A stretch of 64,000 nt of DNA. Origin: Diatrype stigma (taxonomy: Eukaryota; Ascomycota; Sordariomycetes; Xylariales; Diatrypaceae). The stretch covers positions 434,001 to 498,000 of the forward strand of contig JAKJXP020000007.1 in the NCBI GenBank assembly GCA_022225965.2, in the 5' to 3' direction. Positions 42,272-52,399 of the stretch are shown here, in pieces; the first letter of the stretch is position 1, and the number at the start of each line of letters is the position of its first letter. The notes under the pieces are model-generated. The model was not told where the DNA came from, ran no database searches, and saw only the letters and a program-made list of their open reading frames with translations. The position numbers were made by a program, and so were the translations under genes.

Positions 42272-45200
42272 GTTGATTGGATTGCTAGGGGGGTTGTGTA
42301 TTGGTTGGCGATAGTCGAAAGTACTATTCGTAGTACTTGGTAGCACACGCGAGCAATGGCTACCAACTGACTCTCCGACTCGGGCGTTGGAAAGACTAGA
42401 AAATCTGTATGTATGCAGTAGGTAGGCGGTAGGCGGTAGGCGGTAGGTTAAGTGATGTGATGTGCGAGTGCTCGCCCTTCTCGCTTGGCTTGGGTTGCTT
42501 TTTTGGCGATTAGGTTAGGTGTAGATTATGCTGGACGGAAGAGGGTCTGATCTTCTGTCAGTCTGTCGGGGAAAATGCAACGGACTGGAGTTGGCGGTGG
42601 GATGGAGCGGGAAAAGGCGTTTAACTATGACTTGCCGATGAGCAGGCCAGGACGGATGGATCTGTGTGCGGGTATAAGTGCAGGTATAGATGTATGTATG
42701 TTATTTGTGCTACTGCTGCTGCTAAGGCACCGGAGGAGCCGCCAACCAACGGAGTAATCAATCAGCAGGGGGGAAAGGGGGTCAGCCGAACCAGTCTTGT
42801 GGGACCGGGGGGCAGGATCTAGAAAACGAGAGAGAGAACGTGTATGTGCCGTGTGCCTGACTATCTCGGATTATCTATCCCTATTATCATCCCCTTTGTC
42901 TTGGGCGCAGAGGTGTGGTTAGGTTACCTAGCTGGGTAGACGGGGCCTGTCTGTCTCGCTATAGTATGGTTTATGAAACAGGCACTGGTATATAAAGACG
43001 CGATGCAGGTCTATAGCTGCTATTGTACGAAGTACACCGGCAGGATCGTACGAAAAGCGGGAGTACTACTAGTTATGTACATACATAATACATATAGGTA
43101 ACCGCTCACAGAAACCGGCCATTCTGAGAAACTAGGTGGTGAGTTATGTACGAAATATACTGGTCAGGTAAGTGGTCGGAAAGGGAGATGAAATCGTCTT
43201 CTGTCTTCGGTCTATTAGGCAATAGTTATGGACTCGATCAAATCAGATTTAAGCTTACAACAACACCCAATTTGCACAACACCTTGGACGCAAGCGGCTC
43301 TATTGTTATAGTTAGATGAGAACTACATACGTGCGAGTACTTGTTGAGTTGTCAAATGTATACGATGTGAGCTATTGGCGCACCATATCGTCAAGAAATG
43401 ATACATCGACCCGGAGCGCAATCGAGTCCAATTGTTTGTATCGAGGGCCAAAATGAAGGTTCGCTATTATGCAAATGGATGGAGCCCGTAGCGGATGAAG
43501 ATCCAAATCAAAGGGGCTATCCTGGTGGTCCTGGTGGTCCTGGTGGTCCTGGTGGTCCTGGTGGTCCCTAGAGGGGAAAAAGGCCAATGCAATTTCAGCG
43601 CCCCCAGCGCCCCTGGCTGCCCATGCTTAGGCCGGGTGGTGAGCTATGTAGGTTGTAGACTGGTTGACCAGCTTGACCAGGTAGAACGCCGAACGCTAGA
43701 ATATGTGGCAGTTACTCCCCTCCTTCTAGCGCAGCATAGCGGGGAAGGTTGGAGCCATCGTATGCACTCTTGGGCCTTCAACGGGCTTCAATGGGCTGCA
43801 AGCACATACTCACCAGTACCTAGGTGTAGGTACCTACCAATGTAGAACCTTGGAAGGATGGTGGTGAGGACGGAACGGATAGCGCGCATGAAGCTAGCAA
43901 GCCCGAGTAATGTTGTGCGACGATAGCTATCGGAACGGGAACAAAGATGACGGGATTACCTACATGCTTCCAAGGAAGGTTTCCAAGGTTCCAAGGCAAG
44001 GTTCCATGCAGTCGTTGTATCTGCGATAGCTGAAAGGTAGGACTTCATGCTGCTAAGACAATTACAGACCTGCTATGTACTTACTCTTGAAACTCAACAT
44101 GCAGTGCATTAGGGATAATTTTAGGACGTTGCATTGATCGATGAACCAGAAGATGGGATGGGCCGGGCTGTTCATAAAAGGATTCATTACTAAGTAGTTA
44201 GGGATTACAGTGGTTAGGGGAAGATTTATCTGGCAACTCTGCCGAACTCCTGGTTTCACAACTCTTTTTGGAAGGGGCAAGCATCTGTAGTCATGCTTTT
44301 AGCAGTTTGTATTTATGCTTCATGCAAAAGACACCTTACTTTTCTATTGCCTAACTAGGTAACTACGTATAGATATCCCCAGTAACGGAGAGGCTTCTAC
44401 AAAACCAACCTCCCAGGCCCCCCTGATCCCAAGTAAGTTGATATATACCGTACTTTGTGGATGCCAAAGAAACCTTCTAATAACTTACTGGATGCTGGTC
44501 AAATGAAAGCAGCTCCCGCTAGTAATATAGCAGCTGTTATCGTGACTACATTATATCATCAGGATGCTTACCATGGTCACTAGGCTTTCTTAGTCTCGTC
44601 ATCTACGTGAAAGCGGGCGTGAGGTCCCTCGTGGTCAACTTGAGCTCCCGTGCCATTTGAAGATGACCAGTGTCCAAGTCATAGGGAACGTGTAGTACAA
44701 AATGCTAGAACTACCAAGGCTTTATACCAACAAGCGTTTTCCAAAATAAGAGGCATATATCTGTGGCTTGTTTAAGAGAGGGATCTGCTATAGGCTGGAA
44801 GATCGGTCATGATCTGGATTAGCTGATCGATCAATTTTGGATTCTTAGATGAGCATCTGGATTGCCCGCACTATGGAAATGACTACCGACGACTACCGAT
44901 ATCCGTATCTCAAGAATACAGAGTACATTTCTAGACTGGGTTCACTAATTACATGGTTCATGACTGACTAGATACCTACCTACCTAGGTATCATGTTGGA
45001 AGCTCATTTGGCTATAATCACTCACTAACGTACCTATTGTTGATAGCGGTATTTAGAGGTACTAGATATGCAGGTGGAAGTTGGTGTTCATTATCCCACT
45101 ATCTCAGAGCAGTTAGAAGCAATTAACAGTTCAATAGCGTTGTCTAATGCCTTAGGCAGAGTATAATACCTAGGTAAGACTGCCTACATACCTACATACA

Positions 45201-45800
45201 TATACGCTAACTCATTACAGTTACCTGAAAGGTTGCGATTCAGCTGTAGGTATGTAAGCAGGCAGTTACATACGTACATAGGTACTACGTGTGTAGTTAT
45301 GTACATTACATAGTTATGCAGGCAGTTATGACCACATTAACTGCTCATAGTTAGGCCAGCTGCTGTTGATGGCCTGAGCTCCCCCTAGAATTCCCCCAAG
45401 CAACTGACAGGCCGGGTCTTCCCAATCTGTCGATCCATCACACAAACAACACCCACTTGCCATCTGTTCAGTCACGTGATTTGTTGACAGACGACCAGTC
45501 ATACGAAAAATTCTCCGTCGCGAATAGCCTCATCGAATAGAAGCCTTAATCATCGCCATCGCGTCATGATACCGGTCAGAGTCGATTCGTCCGACTCCCT
45601 TGACCCTCAGTAAGGCCCTAGTACGTGTTTACGTGTCGAAAGGCCACCTCCCCTAGCGTCGGGCCGATGACGACGATGACGATGGTGATGGTGATGATTG
45701 TGGATTACTCTGACTGTGATACTAGATCCTGGCGCCAATTCAGCTTTTGCAGCGACGCGAAGGTCCTGTCGACCACCGTCGCCCAGGTGGATATTGGCTC
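42272..45800. other. Longest gene-free stretch (3.5 kb)
   Basis: Divergent interval between the coiled-coil gene (-) and the bromodomain gene (+). I see no supportable gene. It contains a GGTAGGC repeat (42421-42447), five copies of TCCTGGTGG (43520-43564), simple TACATAC/GGTACC motifs around 45180-45320, and a GATGAC/GATGGT triplet tract at 45666-45700. A short ATG frame at 45566 (MIPVRVDSSD..) ends at a TAA that overlaps a GTAAGG donor-like site, but splicing it to the next exon breaks the frame. Confidence 0.5.
43520..43564. repeat. Tandem repeat, 9-bp unit x 5
   Basis: Five exact copies of TCCTGGTGG in the large gene-free interval. The length is a multiple of three, but no supportable open frame runs through it. 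Confidence 0.9.
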
Positions 45801-48800
45801 ATGAATAATAATACTACAGCATATACAACTCTCGAGTCTTTGTTTCTGTTCCAGCTACTGCCTAAGCATGGCTTGATAAACGGCGCATTCAACCGCATCT
45901 CCGACGAGCTCAAGGGTGCCCCTTTGGTCCGAGAGCAGCCCACGTACGATGCTGCAAGACTAAGTCCGGACGCGCTGCAGGAGCTCGCCCTGCAGCTCCT
46001 GCGGGAGGAGCAACGAAGGGACTCGGATGTTGTCGACAAGAGTTGGGGTGGGCAGTCGCCAACTTCCAAGAAAAGAAAACTGCAGAGCCCACCCTTGCCA
46101 ACCCTCGACGAAGCCCACAAGTACGCAGAGAAACTCCCGATATTGGTTGACCGACTATATGCGCGCTTCCGGGAGAACATTGTCCAACAAATCCGCGACG
46201 ATGACCGCCAAATCGAGACCATCCGACGCGAAATAGGCGAAATAGAGAGAGGGGAATGGGATAGCAGAATTGGCGACCGAACTACAGGAGATGGAATCAA
46301 GGCTGGGGCTCCTGCTTCTGAGGGCCCGAGACCGGTCAAGACAAACGGCCAAGCGGCACCTACCTTGTCAACCCCAGTACCGCCCAAGGTGGTCGAGCAT
46401 GGAAGTAAGGTCGAATCGATTCGAACTCCTACACCTGCACCAGTACCAACGCCTGTACCTGCGCCACATCCTTCGGTGGATAGAAGACCATCGCAACCAG
46501 CACACTCTCCAGTACCGCCACCTCCGCAATCCGTGGTCCGTCAACCGAGTGAGATTCACCAGGCCACTCCAGATCGGAGGTCTCAAGAGTCAGCCCCGCC
46601 ACCAAACGGGACAAATTCTGTTCTCCAGCATCCACAAACCGCTCAAGCCTATGGCGCCAATCCCCCATCTACTACGCCGCATCCTCCAAATACTGAAAGC
46701 TTGCAACGGCCGGAGAATCTGGGACAGGCTAGAAGCCCAGCCCCTTTACACCCGCCTCAATCACAGACTCCTCAAGCGCAGGCCCCTGCTTTGAAGTGGG
46801 AGCCTCCATATCAACCAGGCCAGCAGCACCATCAGACTCCGATTCCGTCACCTCGGCCTCCCTACAATCTCGGAGCAGGCAGACCACCACCCAACTATCC
46901 TCCAACACCCGGCCAACAACACCAGCACCAGCTTCAGCATCAGCATCAGCCTCAGCCTCAGCCTCAGCATCAGCCTCAGCATCAGCCTCAGCCTCAGCAT
47001 CAGCATCAACCTCAGCCTCAGCACCAGCACCAGCCTCAACACCAGCACCAGCATCATCACATGCCCCAGCACATGCCCCAGCACCAGCACCAACATCAAC
47101 ACCAACATCCCCAGGCCTTCCCTGGAGGCAGACATACGCCCACACAGTTTGCCCCTCCATCTCGAGCTTCGCCACAAACGCCATCCCAACAATCACCTCC
47201 AGTCCTGTTTCCCCCACACACTACGCCCCAGTTGCCACCCTCTCTACCGTCATTACCCCCGAATGCAACGCCCGACGGAGTCTCGCAGCAAATCTCGCAA
47301 CATCGACCTCCTATACAAACACCTGGGGCGAGACAGCCAGGTACGCCTTCTACCAACTACACCCAACCTCAGGTAAAGAATACGTCTGCGCAAACACCTA
47401 TTCGCCCACCTGCTATATCAACCCCAGCCCCGCAACCTTCTGTGGCAACAGGCAAGGGCCCGGTACCACCGGGGCCGTGGCCTCACCCACCCAATTTTTC
47501 TCGCCCTCCGCATGTGCCTGTGCCGCATACGCCAGTCCAGCAGCAACAGCATCACCAACAGTATCAGAAGCAGGGGGTGCCGATTCCTTATCCTCCATCG
47601 TACAGCTCTGGTGGGCAAACCACCACTATCGCGGGGTCGGGACAGCGCTACCCACCCCCGTTGGCGCATCCGCCGCCAGCTCAGACACCTGCTACTACCC
47701 CGCAATCCACACCTTCTGCAGCCTTATCACAACCGCCACCAGGAATCAATGCCTCGTCTCATGTCATTAGGGGTCATGGTACTAAATGGGTGCCTACCCC
47801 AACACCTCGGACTCCCCGGGTGGAGGAAGCAAGCAGTTATTTCGAAGTAGAAAGCCCGGCTTTTGAGCCTCTCAGCCCGCCTTTGCGCCCTGCTCAGCGA
47901 CCAACGGTGTCCCCCAGTCAGGGCAGTGGGAAAAAGGATGTGCCGAATAATAATACGTCTGTGAGCCACCCTAAGACGAAACAGCCACGCAGCGCGCAAA
48001 AAGCTGCGCCCGGATTAGCACAAGCAGAGGGGACGCCGACCGCGCCGGACCTTCCCGGGAATAGGATAAAGAAAGAGGAGGCCACTCCCCGAGTATCCGA
48101 GGATGGTGGTGATACGACTGCAGATGAGAGCGTACAGGGTCAGGTGCAGCGACCTACTACTTTAATGGCGAGCAAGCGCAAGCGTGAAGACAGCCCTATT
48201 GATCGCGAGCCGACAGGACCGCCAACGCATGTCCTTTGGACGCGCTCGTTCAACAAGGTCAGCGCCTCGGCGCTTGAGCAAGTCATTAGCCACCGCCATG
48301 CCAATATGTTCGCGCATGCTGTGAAGGAACGCGAGGCTCCGGGTTATCGTAACATCGTGCTCCAGCCACAGGACCTGAACAACATCCGTCGAGCTATCAA
48401 CCAGGGACATAAAGCGGCAACGGCAATAGCTGCAGGGCTCCCTGACGTTGATCCGAACGCTGGCAGTATTTGGTTGCCCATAACCGTGGAGCTCGTCCCT
48501 CCGCGCGGCATAATAAACATCGCGCAATTAGAACGAGAAATTGTACACATGTTTGCCAACGCTATCATGTACGCTCCGGATCCTAACCGCGGCTTCGGTT
48601 CATCGTTTCTAAGGGAGCGGGGTGACAGCTCCACAGACGACAGTGAGGATGCGCTTGGGTACGAAGTTGATGAGGATGCTATCGTGAAGGATACGCGCAG
48701 CATGTTCGTGGAAGTTGAGAAGTTAATCAGCGACCTACGCAACGAAGTAGCTCGCAACGCCCCACCGCCGGTTGGACCTGGGAGTCGTAGTATGAGCTTG

Positions 48801-48881
48801 ATGGGCGGTGAGGCAAGCGCTGCCGAAGATGAGGTGGATGAGCCAGCCAGTGATGCTAAGCGGCGAAGAGTCCGAGGTTGA
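45801..48881 (+). CDS. BRD8/Bdc1-like bromodomain protein with Q/H/P-rich middle
   Basis: Intronless gene of 1026 residues. The N-terminal 140 residues match the conserved start of fungal BRD8-like NuA4 subunits (S. pombe Bdc1 relatives): YTTLESLFLFQLL, FNRISDELK, ARLSPDALQELALQLLREEQ, then a coiled coil IRDDDRQIETIRREIGEIER. Residues 170-780 are low-complexity Pro/Gln/His/Ser with long (HQ)n and (PQ)n repeats around 46915-47110. The C-terminal bromodomain is about residues 812-945: NKVSASALEQVISHRHANMF, IVLQPQDLNNIRRAI, MFANAIMYAPDPNRG. NuA4 acetylates histones H4 and H2A. The residue after MY, normally the acetyl-lysine-binding Asn, is Ala (residue 925). The C terminus (KRRRVRG) is a likely nuclear signal. 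The frame opens further upstream but 45801 is the first ATG. Confidence 0.85.
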   Translation: MNNNTTAYTTLESLFLFQLLPKHGLINGAFNRISDELKGAPLVREQPTYDAARLSPDALQELALQLLREEQRRDSDVVDKSWGGQSPTSKKRKLQSPPLPTLDEAHKYAEKLPILVDRLYARFRENIVQQIRDDDRQIETIRREIGEIERGEWDSRIGDRTTGDGIKAGAPASEGPRPVKTNGQAAPTLSTPVPPKVVEHGSKVESIRTPTPAPVPTPVPAPHPSVDRRPSQPAHSPVPPPPQSVVRQPSEIHQATPDRRSQESAPPPNGTNSVLQHPQTAQAYGANPPSTTPHPPNTESLQRPENLGQARSPAPLHPPQSQTPQAQAPALKWEPPYQPGQQHHQTPIPSPRPPYNLGAGRPPPNYPPTPGQQHQHQLQHQHQPQPQPQHQPQHQPQPQHQHQPQPQHQHQPQHQHQHHHMPQHMPQHQHQHQHQHPQAFPGGRHTPTQFAPPSRASPQTPSQQSPPVLFPPHTTPQLPPSLPSLPPNATPDGVSQQISQHRPPIQTPGARQPGTPSTNYTQPQVKNTSAQTPIRPPAISTPAPQPSVATGKGPVPPGPWPHPPNFSRPPHVPVPHTPVQQQQHHQQYQKQGVPIPYPPSYSSGGQTTTIAGSGQRYPPPLAHPPPAQTPATTPQSTPSAALSQPPPGINASSHVIRGHGTKWVPTPTPRTPRVEEASSYFEVESPAFEPLSPPLRPAQRPTVSPSQGSGKKDVPNNNTSVSHPKTKQPRSAQKAAPGLAQAEGTPTAPDLPGNRIKKEEATPRVSEDGGDTTADESVQGQVQRPTTLMASKRKREDSPIDREPTGPPTHVLWTRSFNKVSASALEQVISHRHANMFAHAVKEREAPGYRNIVLQPQDLNNIRRAINQGHKAATAIAAGLPDVDPNAGSIWLPITVELVPPRGIINIAQLEREIVHMFANAIMYAPDPNRGFGSSFLRERGDSSTDDSEDALGYEVDEDAIVKDTRSMFVEVEKLISDLRNEVARNAPPPVGPGSRSMSLMGGEASAAEDEVDEPASDAKRRRVRG
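46916..47112 (+). repeat. CAG/CAT-CAG-CCT hexamer-like repeat within the bromodomain gene
   Basis: About 200 bp of imperfect CAGCAT, CAGCCT and CACCAG units encoding HQ, PQ and QH repeats. Because units are multiples of three, all six frames stay open over long distances here, giving spurious open frames rich in Ser-Ala (+) and Leu/Ala-Glu (-). Confidence 0.9.
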
Positions 48882-49486
48882 GAACCTGGCACGGCAATCA
48901 ACATCTTCGTGGTCTGGAACACAGCCCACTAGGAGAGATGGTGTATCCTTACAAGGAGCACGAGAAAGCAAGGCACTTGTTAAATCAACCGTGTTATATT
49001 ATTTATTTTCAGATACAGCGTAGCGTTTCGCTTGACTGAATTCCAATATGAATCAAATTGCAAGTATTTGCAATGACAGCTTCACTAATGTCCCACCTAT
49101 TTAGTTATTTCTCATGGTGATGGTGATGGTGATAAGGTATCAGGCCAAGTCCCCCCTTTTCAAGTACTTCGAATACCTTCCCCCAGTATGTATGTTATCA
49201 GTTTAAGCATTATTCCAACATGCAACGGTATATGCACCTATCGCATATACCTGCGACCCGCTGCGAGCTATGACCCACATAACCAATTTAGCTTCAATAA
49301 GTCATCTCCCAATTGGTAACGCTTAACGCGTCCAAGCGCGTCCCGTAAACCAAATCCAACTACGAAGCGACATACTTGAGTCGAAAAGGACTTAACGACT
49401 ATTAGCAACTGGTCTTTCATTAATTTATCCTGCTACCTCAGCAAAGGGCAAGTGCAAGTGCAAGTCAGTTTGGGTACGGAAGGACA
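48882..49486. other. Intergenic region, no gene seen
   Basis: 3' flank of the bromodomain gene and promoter of the AT-hook gene. A GGTGAT/GATGGT triplet stretch sits near 49113-49134 and GCAAGTGCAAGTGCAAGT at 49448-49465. No coding signal. Confidence 0.55.
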
Positions 49487-51680
49487 ATGGCACCTCGAAG
49501 GGTCGTGGCAGATTCTGATGATGACGAGGACGAGGACGATGCCTTCAGTCCCGTCAAGTTTCCACATCCAACCGAGAGGCCTGAGCCGGAACCGCTGAGC
49601 CCTTTCCGCCAGCCGTCAAGTCCAGGCTCAGTAGATGAACTCGCGATTGCGCCGGTATTTGATGGTCGCATTGGCAGCAGTAATCGCAGATCAGACAAGA
49701 CCGATACCTCCTTCTTTGCTAGCATTTATGATGAGCAGCAGAAGGGGGTTCTTCAGCAGTCGCATCTCATCGAGAACATTGTGCGCCAAAGCCATAAAGC
49801 GAGCACTAGTAGCGGCGAGGTCTCGCTGTCCGGGAAGGGCAAAGGCAAGAACAAGAACAAGGCACAGAACTTTTCCTCGGGAACGGATATCACTTCGCCG
49901 ATCGTCCTGGATAGGCCGGTGAACCACCAGTCGATGTTAAGTGACGATGCGACTCAGCTCACCACGCCGCGCAAAAGCGCCCGACGCGACATGTGGGATG
50001 TACCGAGTAGTGTGGAGAGCTCGAAAGGGAAGAAAAGGGCGACGACTACCTATAGCAAGCGGAAAAGGAGCAGTTCGGTGCTAACAACTGGTTCTACGGG
50101 GGCCGCGATGTTCGGCAGCGACGAAGCGGGCGTTCAGGACCCAACCGAGCAAGTAGTGACTGATGTGGTTGCGGATGATGGCTTTTGTGATGACGATTTT
50201 GTTAAGCCATCGCCGATACCCGCTACGAAGAAGCCTAGAGTGTCACTCTATGATGCCACAACCGCCCAGAACTCCACAACGTTCTACATCGCTCAAAGCA
50301 ATCTCACCACCATGCAGAAGCTCGAGTATCAGAAAGTCAGTGTACCAGCAAATCCGCATAACGGAGTGCCTGGATCCACAGCCAATCAAGCCTCGACTTG
50401 CGCGTCGACGATTGCTTACTCGACACCGAGCCTCTACGCCTCTTCGGGGCCACCGTTGCCATGGGAAAGAGCTGCTGAGCCCGAAGTTGAGCCCGAACAA
50501 CCTGAAACTTCGCAGCATGTGATTGATGTGAGCATCCTCCGCTACGGTTCCGTTCTAGTGCGGTCGATATCTAACACAAATGCTCTAGATAACATCCTCT
50601 CCTGACGTCATGGTGTCTGGACATGACCGGCCAGAACCACGGAAACCCAAATCCACTTCAATCGCAGAAGCTACACCAGATGCAATTGGGGATCCTCTGC
50701 CAGGTTTGAATGAGACTCCAACTAGTCGTAAGAGACATAACAACCCAAAACGTACAGAAGAGGTAGACGAGCTTGGCCAAGACGAAGCATGGGGTTCAGA
50801 TACTATCGGCTACCATGATGAAACGTATAGACCTCGACCAAGCCGAAGACGGCCGAATGCTACGAATATCTATGAAGGCGAGGCTGTACCCGACGAAGAA
50901 GTTGAAGAGCCTGTGAATGTAGTAGATGTGTGTGTCGAGGAAGAGGCTTTCATCCCAGCAGCTGAATCCAAAGTCGACCCTATCGAGCAGAAAGCTGCAT
51001 CAGACGCATCAATTATAGCCCCTGAAGTCTTTGACGCGGCACAGCGAGATCATGTACCAATCAACCAGCCGAAAAAGCGCGGTCGTAAGAAAAAGCAACC
51101 AGTGGTTGAGGAAAATATGGAAGATAAAGGACCTGCCGAGGAACCGACTGCTCCTGCAGAGCCAGATCCTCCAGCCCAGGCTACTGAGGTAGAAGAGGTC
51201 GCAGAGAAGCCCAAGAGGAAACGGGGGAGACCCCGGAAGTCAGATCAACCAAAGGCTACGGAAATATCTGCACCATCAACCCGAGTAGATCCGCATGAAG
51301 AACCTGCAGGAAAGGCTCTTGATGATGACCACAAGGAGGTCTCTCCTGAGAAGGTCGCAGAGGAATGTAAGCCAAAGAAGGCCGCGAAGAAACCAGGGGA
51401 GAAAGTCAATGTCGATAGCGATACCCCACCAGAGGACGAGAGTGCCATCCTGAAGGAAAAGGACGCCAACTCCAGAACCCCATCTCGATCAGTGTCGTCC
51501 GAACCAGCGGGCAAGAAGCCAAAAGAAGTCCCCGCCGCCACTGCTGCTGAGGACAAGCAGGTAAAGTCTCAGGCCAAGGAGACCCCTAAACCGGCCGCGT
51601 CTCAACCAAAGGGGCTCTATCGTGTTGGCCTCAGCAAAAAAACGAGAATAGCCCCTTTGCTGAAAATTATTAAGAAGTAA
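49487..51680 (+). CDS. AT-hook nuclear protein of unknown role
   Basis: Exons 49487-50527 and 50589-51680 (intron GTGAGC..TCTAG, 61 bases, phase 0) encode 710 residues. The N terminus has an acidic DSDDDEDEDDAFSPVKF opening. A moderately conserved-looking segment follows in the middle (TSFFASIYDEQQ, then TTFYIAQSNLTTMQKLEYQK near residue 270). The second exon encodes two AT-hook-like motifs, KKRGRKKKQ (about 508-516) and KRKRGRPRKSD (about 555-565; core GRPRK). These bind the minor groove of AT-rich DNA. The rest is charged, low-complexity and lysine-rich. The extreme C terminus, YRVGLSKKTRIAPLLKIIKK, is compact and likely conserved, so it may be an interaction motif. Probably a chromatin or transcription cofactor; I cannot name the gene. 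Confidence 0.8.
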
Positions 51681-51994
51681 CACGGGTAGCAACATGACCA
51701 AGACGAGAGCCCCGCGCGGGCGGCTTCTCGAACGGGGTCATGGGCAAAATGTATGATATTGCTTGCTGTATGATTAATGATGACGTGGTTAATACGGTAT
51801 GCCATTAACCGTCTAACTGTAATGTAAACCAGTCGGGCTCTATATGATGAGTAAACCAATTCCGACATCCTTCATATAAATCTGCATTTAAAGCACACGG
51901 TTTCTTCGACTCGATATGATCATTAATTGGCTATGGACTACCGCTAATCCTCTGTTCTTTTATAGGAGAATTGCGAAAATATACAAAAGAAAAG
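51681..51994. other. Short intergenic region, no gene seen
   Basis: AT-rich 3' flank of the AT-hook gene, leading into the oligo(A) run that would end the Pol III unit on the opposite strand. Confidence 0.55.
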
Positions 51995-52007
51995 AAAAAA
52001 AAAAAAA
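51995..52007 (-). terminator. Pol III-type T-run terminator
   Basis: A13 on the plus strand, hence T13 on the minus strand, six bases beyond the 3' end of the tRNA-like unit. This is where a Pol III terminator is expected. Confidence 0.65.
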
Positions 52008-52013
52008 GTAATG

Positions 52014-52242
52014 TGCCTGGTCCAGGAATCGAACCTGGGTCTTCTTGTTTCTTGCCATTTGTCTCTTGCCGTTATGTGGAGGTAACACACAGGGTGGAAG
52101 AGTTACCCGTTCTGCGGTGTCCAGTTGTACATCCACAGGGAATCGAACCCGAGGTCTTCCACTTTCTGTGAGTGAATTGTTCTTGACCTTCATGTTTGTT
52201 TGGGCAGAATCTCTGATGTGCTAACCACTACACCAACCTGGC
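52014..52242 (-). tRNA. tRNA-like Pol III unit with one A box and two B boxes, identity unresolved
   Basis: Minus strand. The 5' end GCCAGGTTGGTGTAGTGG (52242-52225) has a perfect A box (TGGTGTAGTGG) and a D arm with the stem GTGT/GCAC. Two B boxes GGTTCGATTCC follow at 52149-52139 and 52035-52025. The second is in a perfect T arm (CCAGG, TTCGATT, CCTGG) followed by ACCAGGC-A, which pairs with the 5' GCCAGGT at six of seven positions. The GAAGACC before each T arm resembles tRNA-Glu. A T13 run lies six bases downstream. The ends are 229 bases apart, so either this is one tRNA interrupted by a long insert that carries a second 3' half, or two overlapping degenerate tRNA genes. I could not fold a good anticodon arm and give no amino acid. 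Confidence 0.5.
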
Positions 52243-52399
52243 TTGAATTGTTAGGAGACTGGTGTCTTAATTGCATTTATGTGTCCCTAATGCTCACGTC
52301 CATTTGGCCTCGGACATTACTACATGGAGTACCTGCACATATTATTCAACTTTTGACCATCCCCCAAGGTTGATGGATGCTGTTATTCAAGGCTCATAC

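Noticed and set aside
45566..45612. Possible upstream first exon (MIPVRVDSSD..) for the bromodomain gene
   Set aside because: It ends near a GTAAGG donor, but joining it to acceptors at 45743 or 45750 shifts the frame and reaches a stop; the conserved N terminus fits the ATG at 45801.
46796..47770. 324-codon plus-strand open frame rich in Ala-Ser repeats
   Set aside because: It is an alternate frame over the HQ/PQ repeat of the bromodomain gene and has no motif of its own; triplet repeats keep all frames open.
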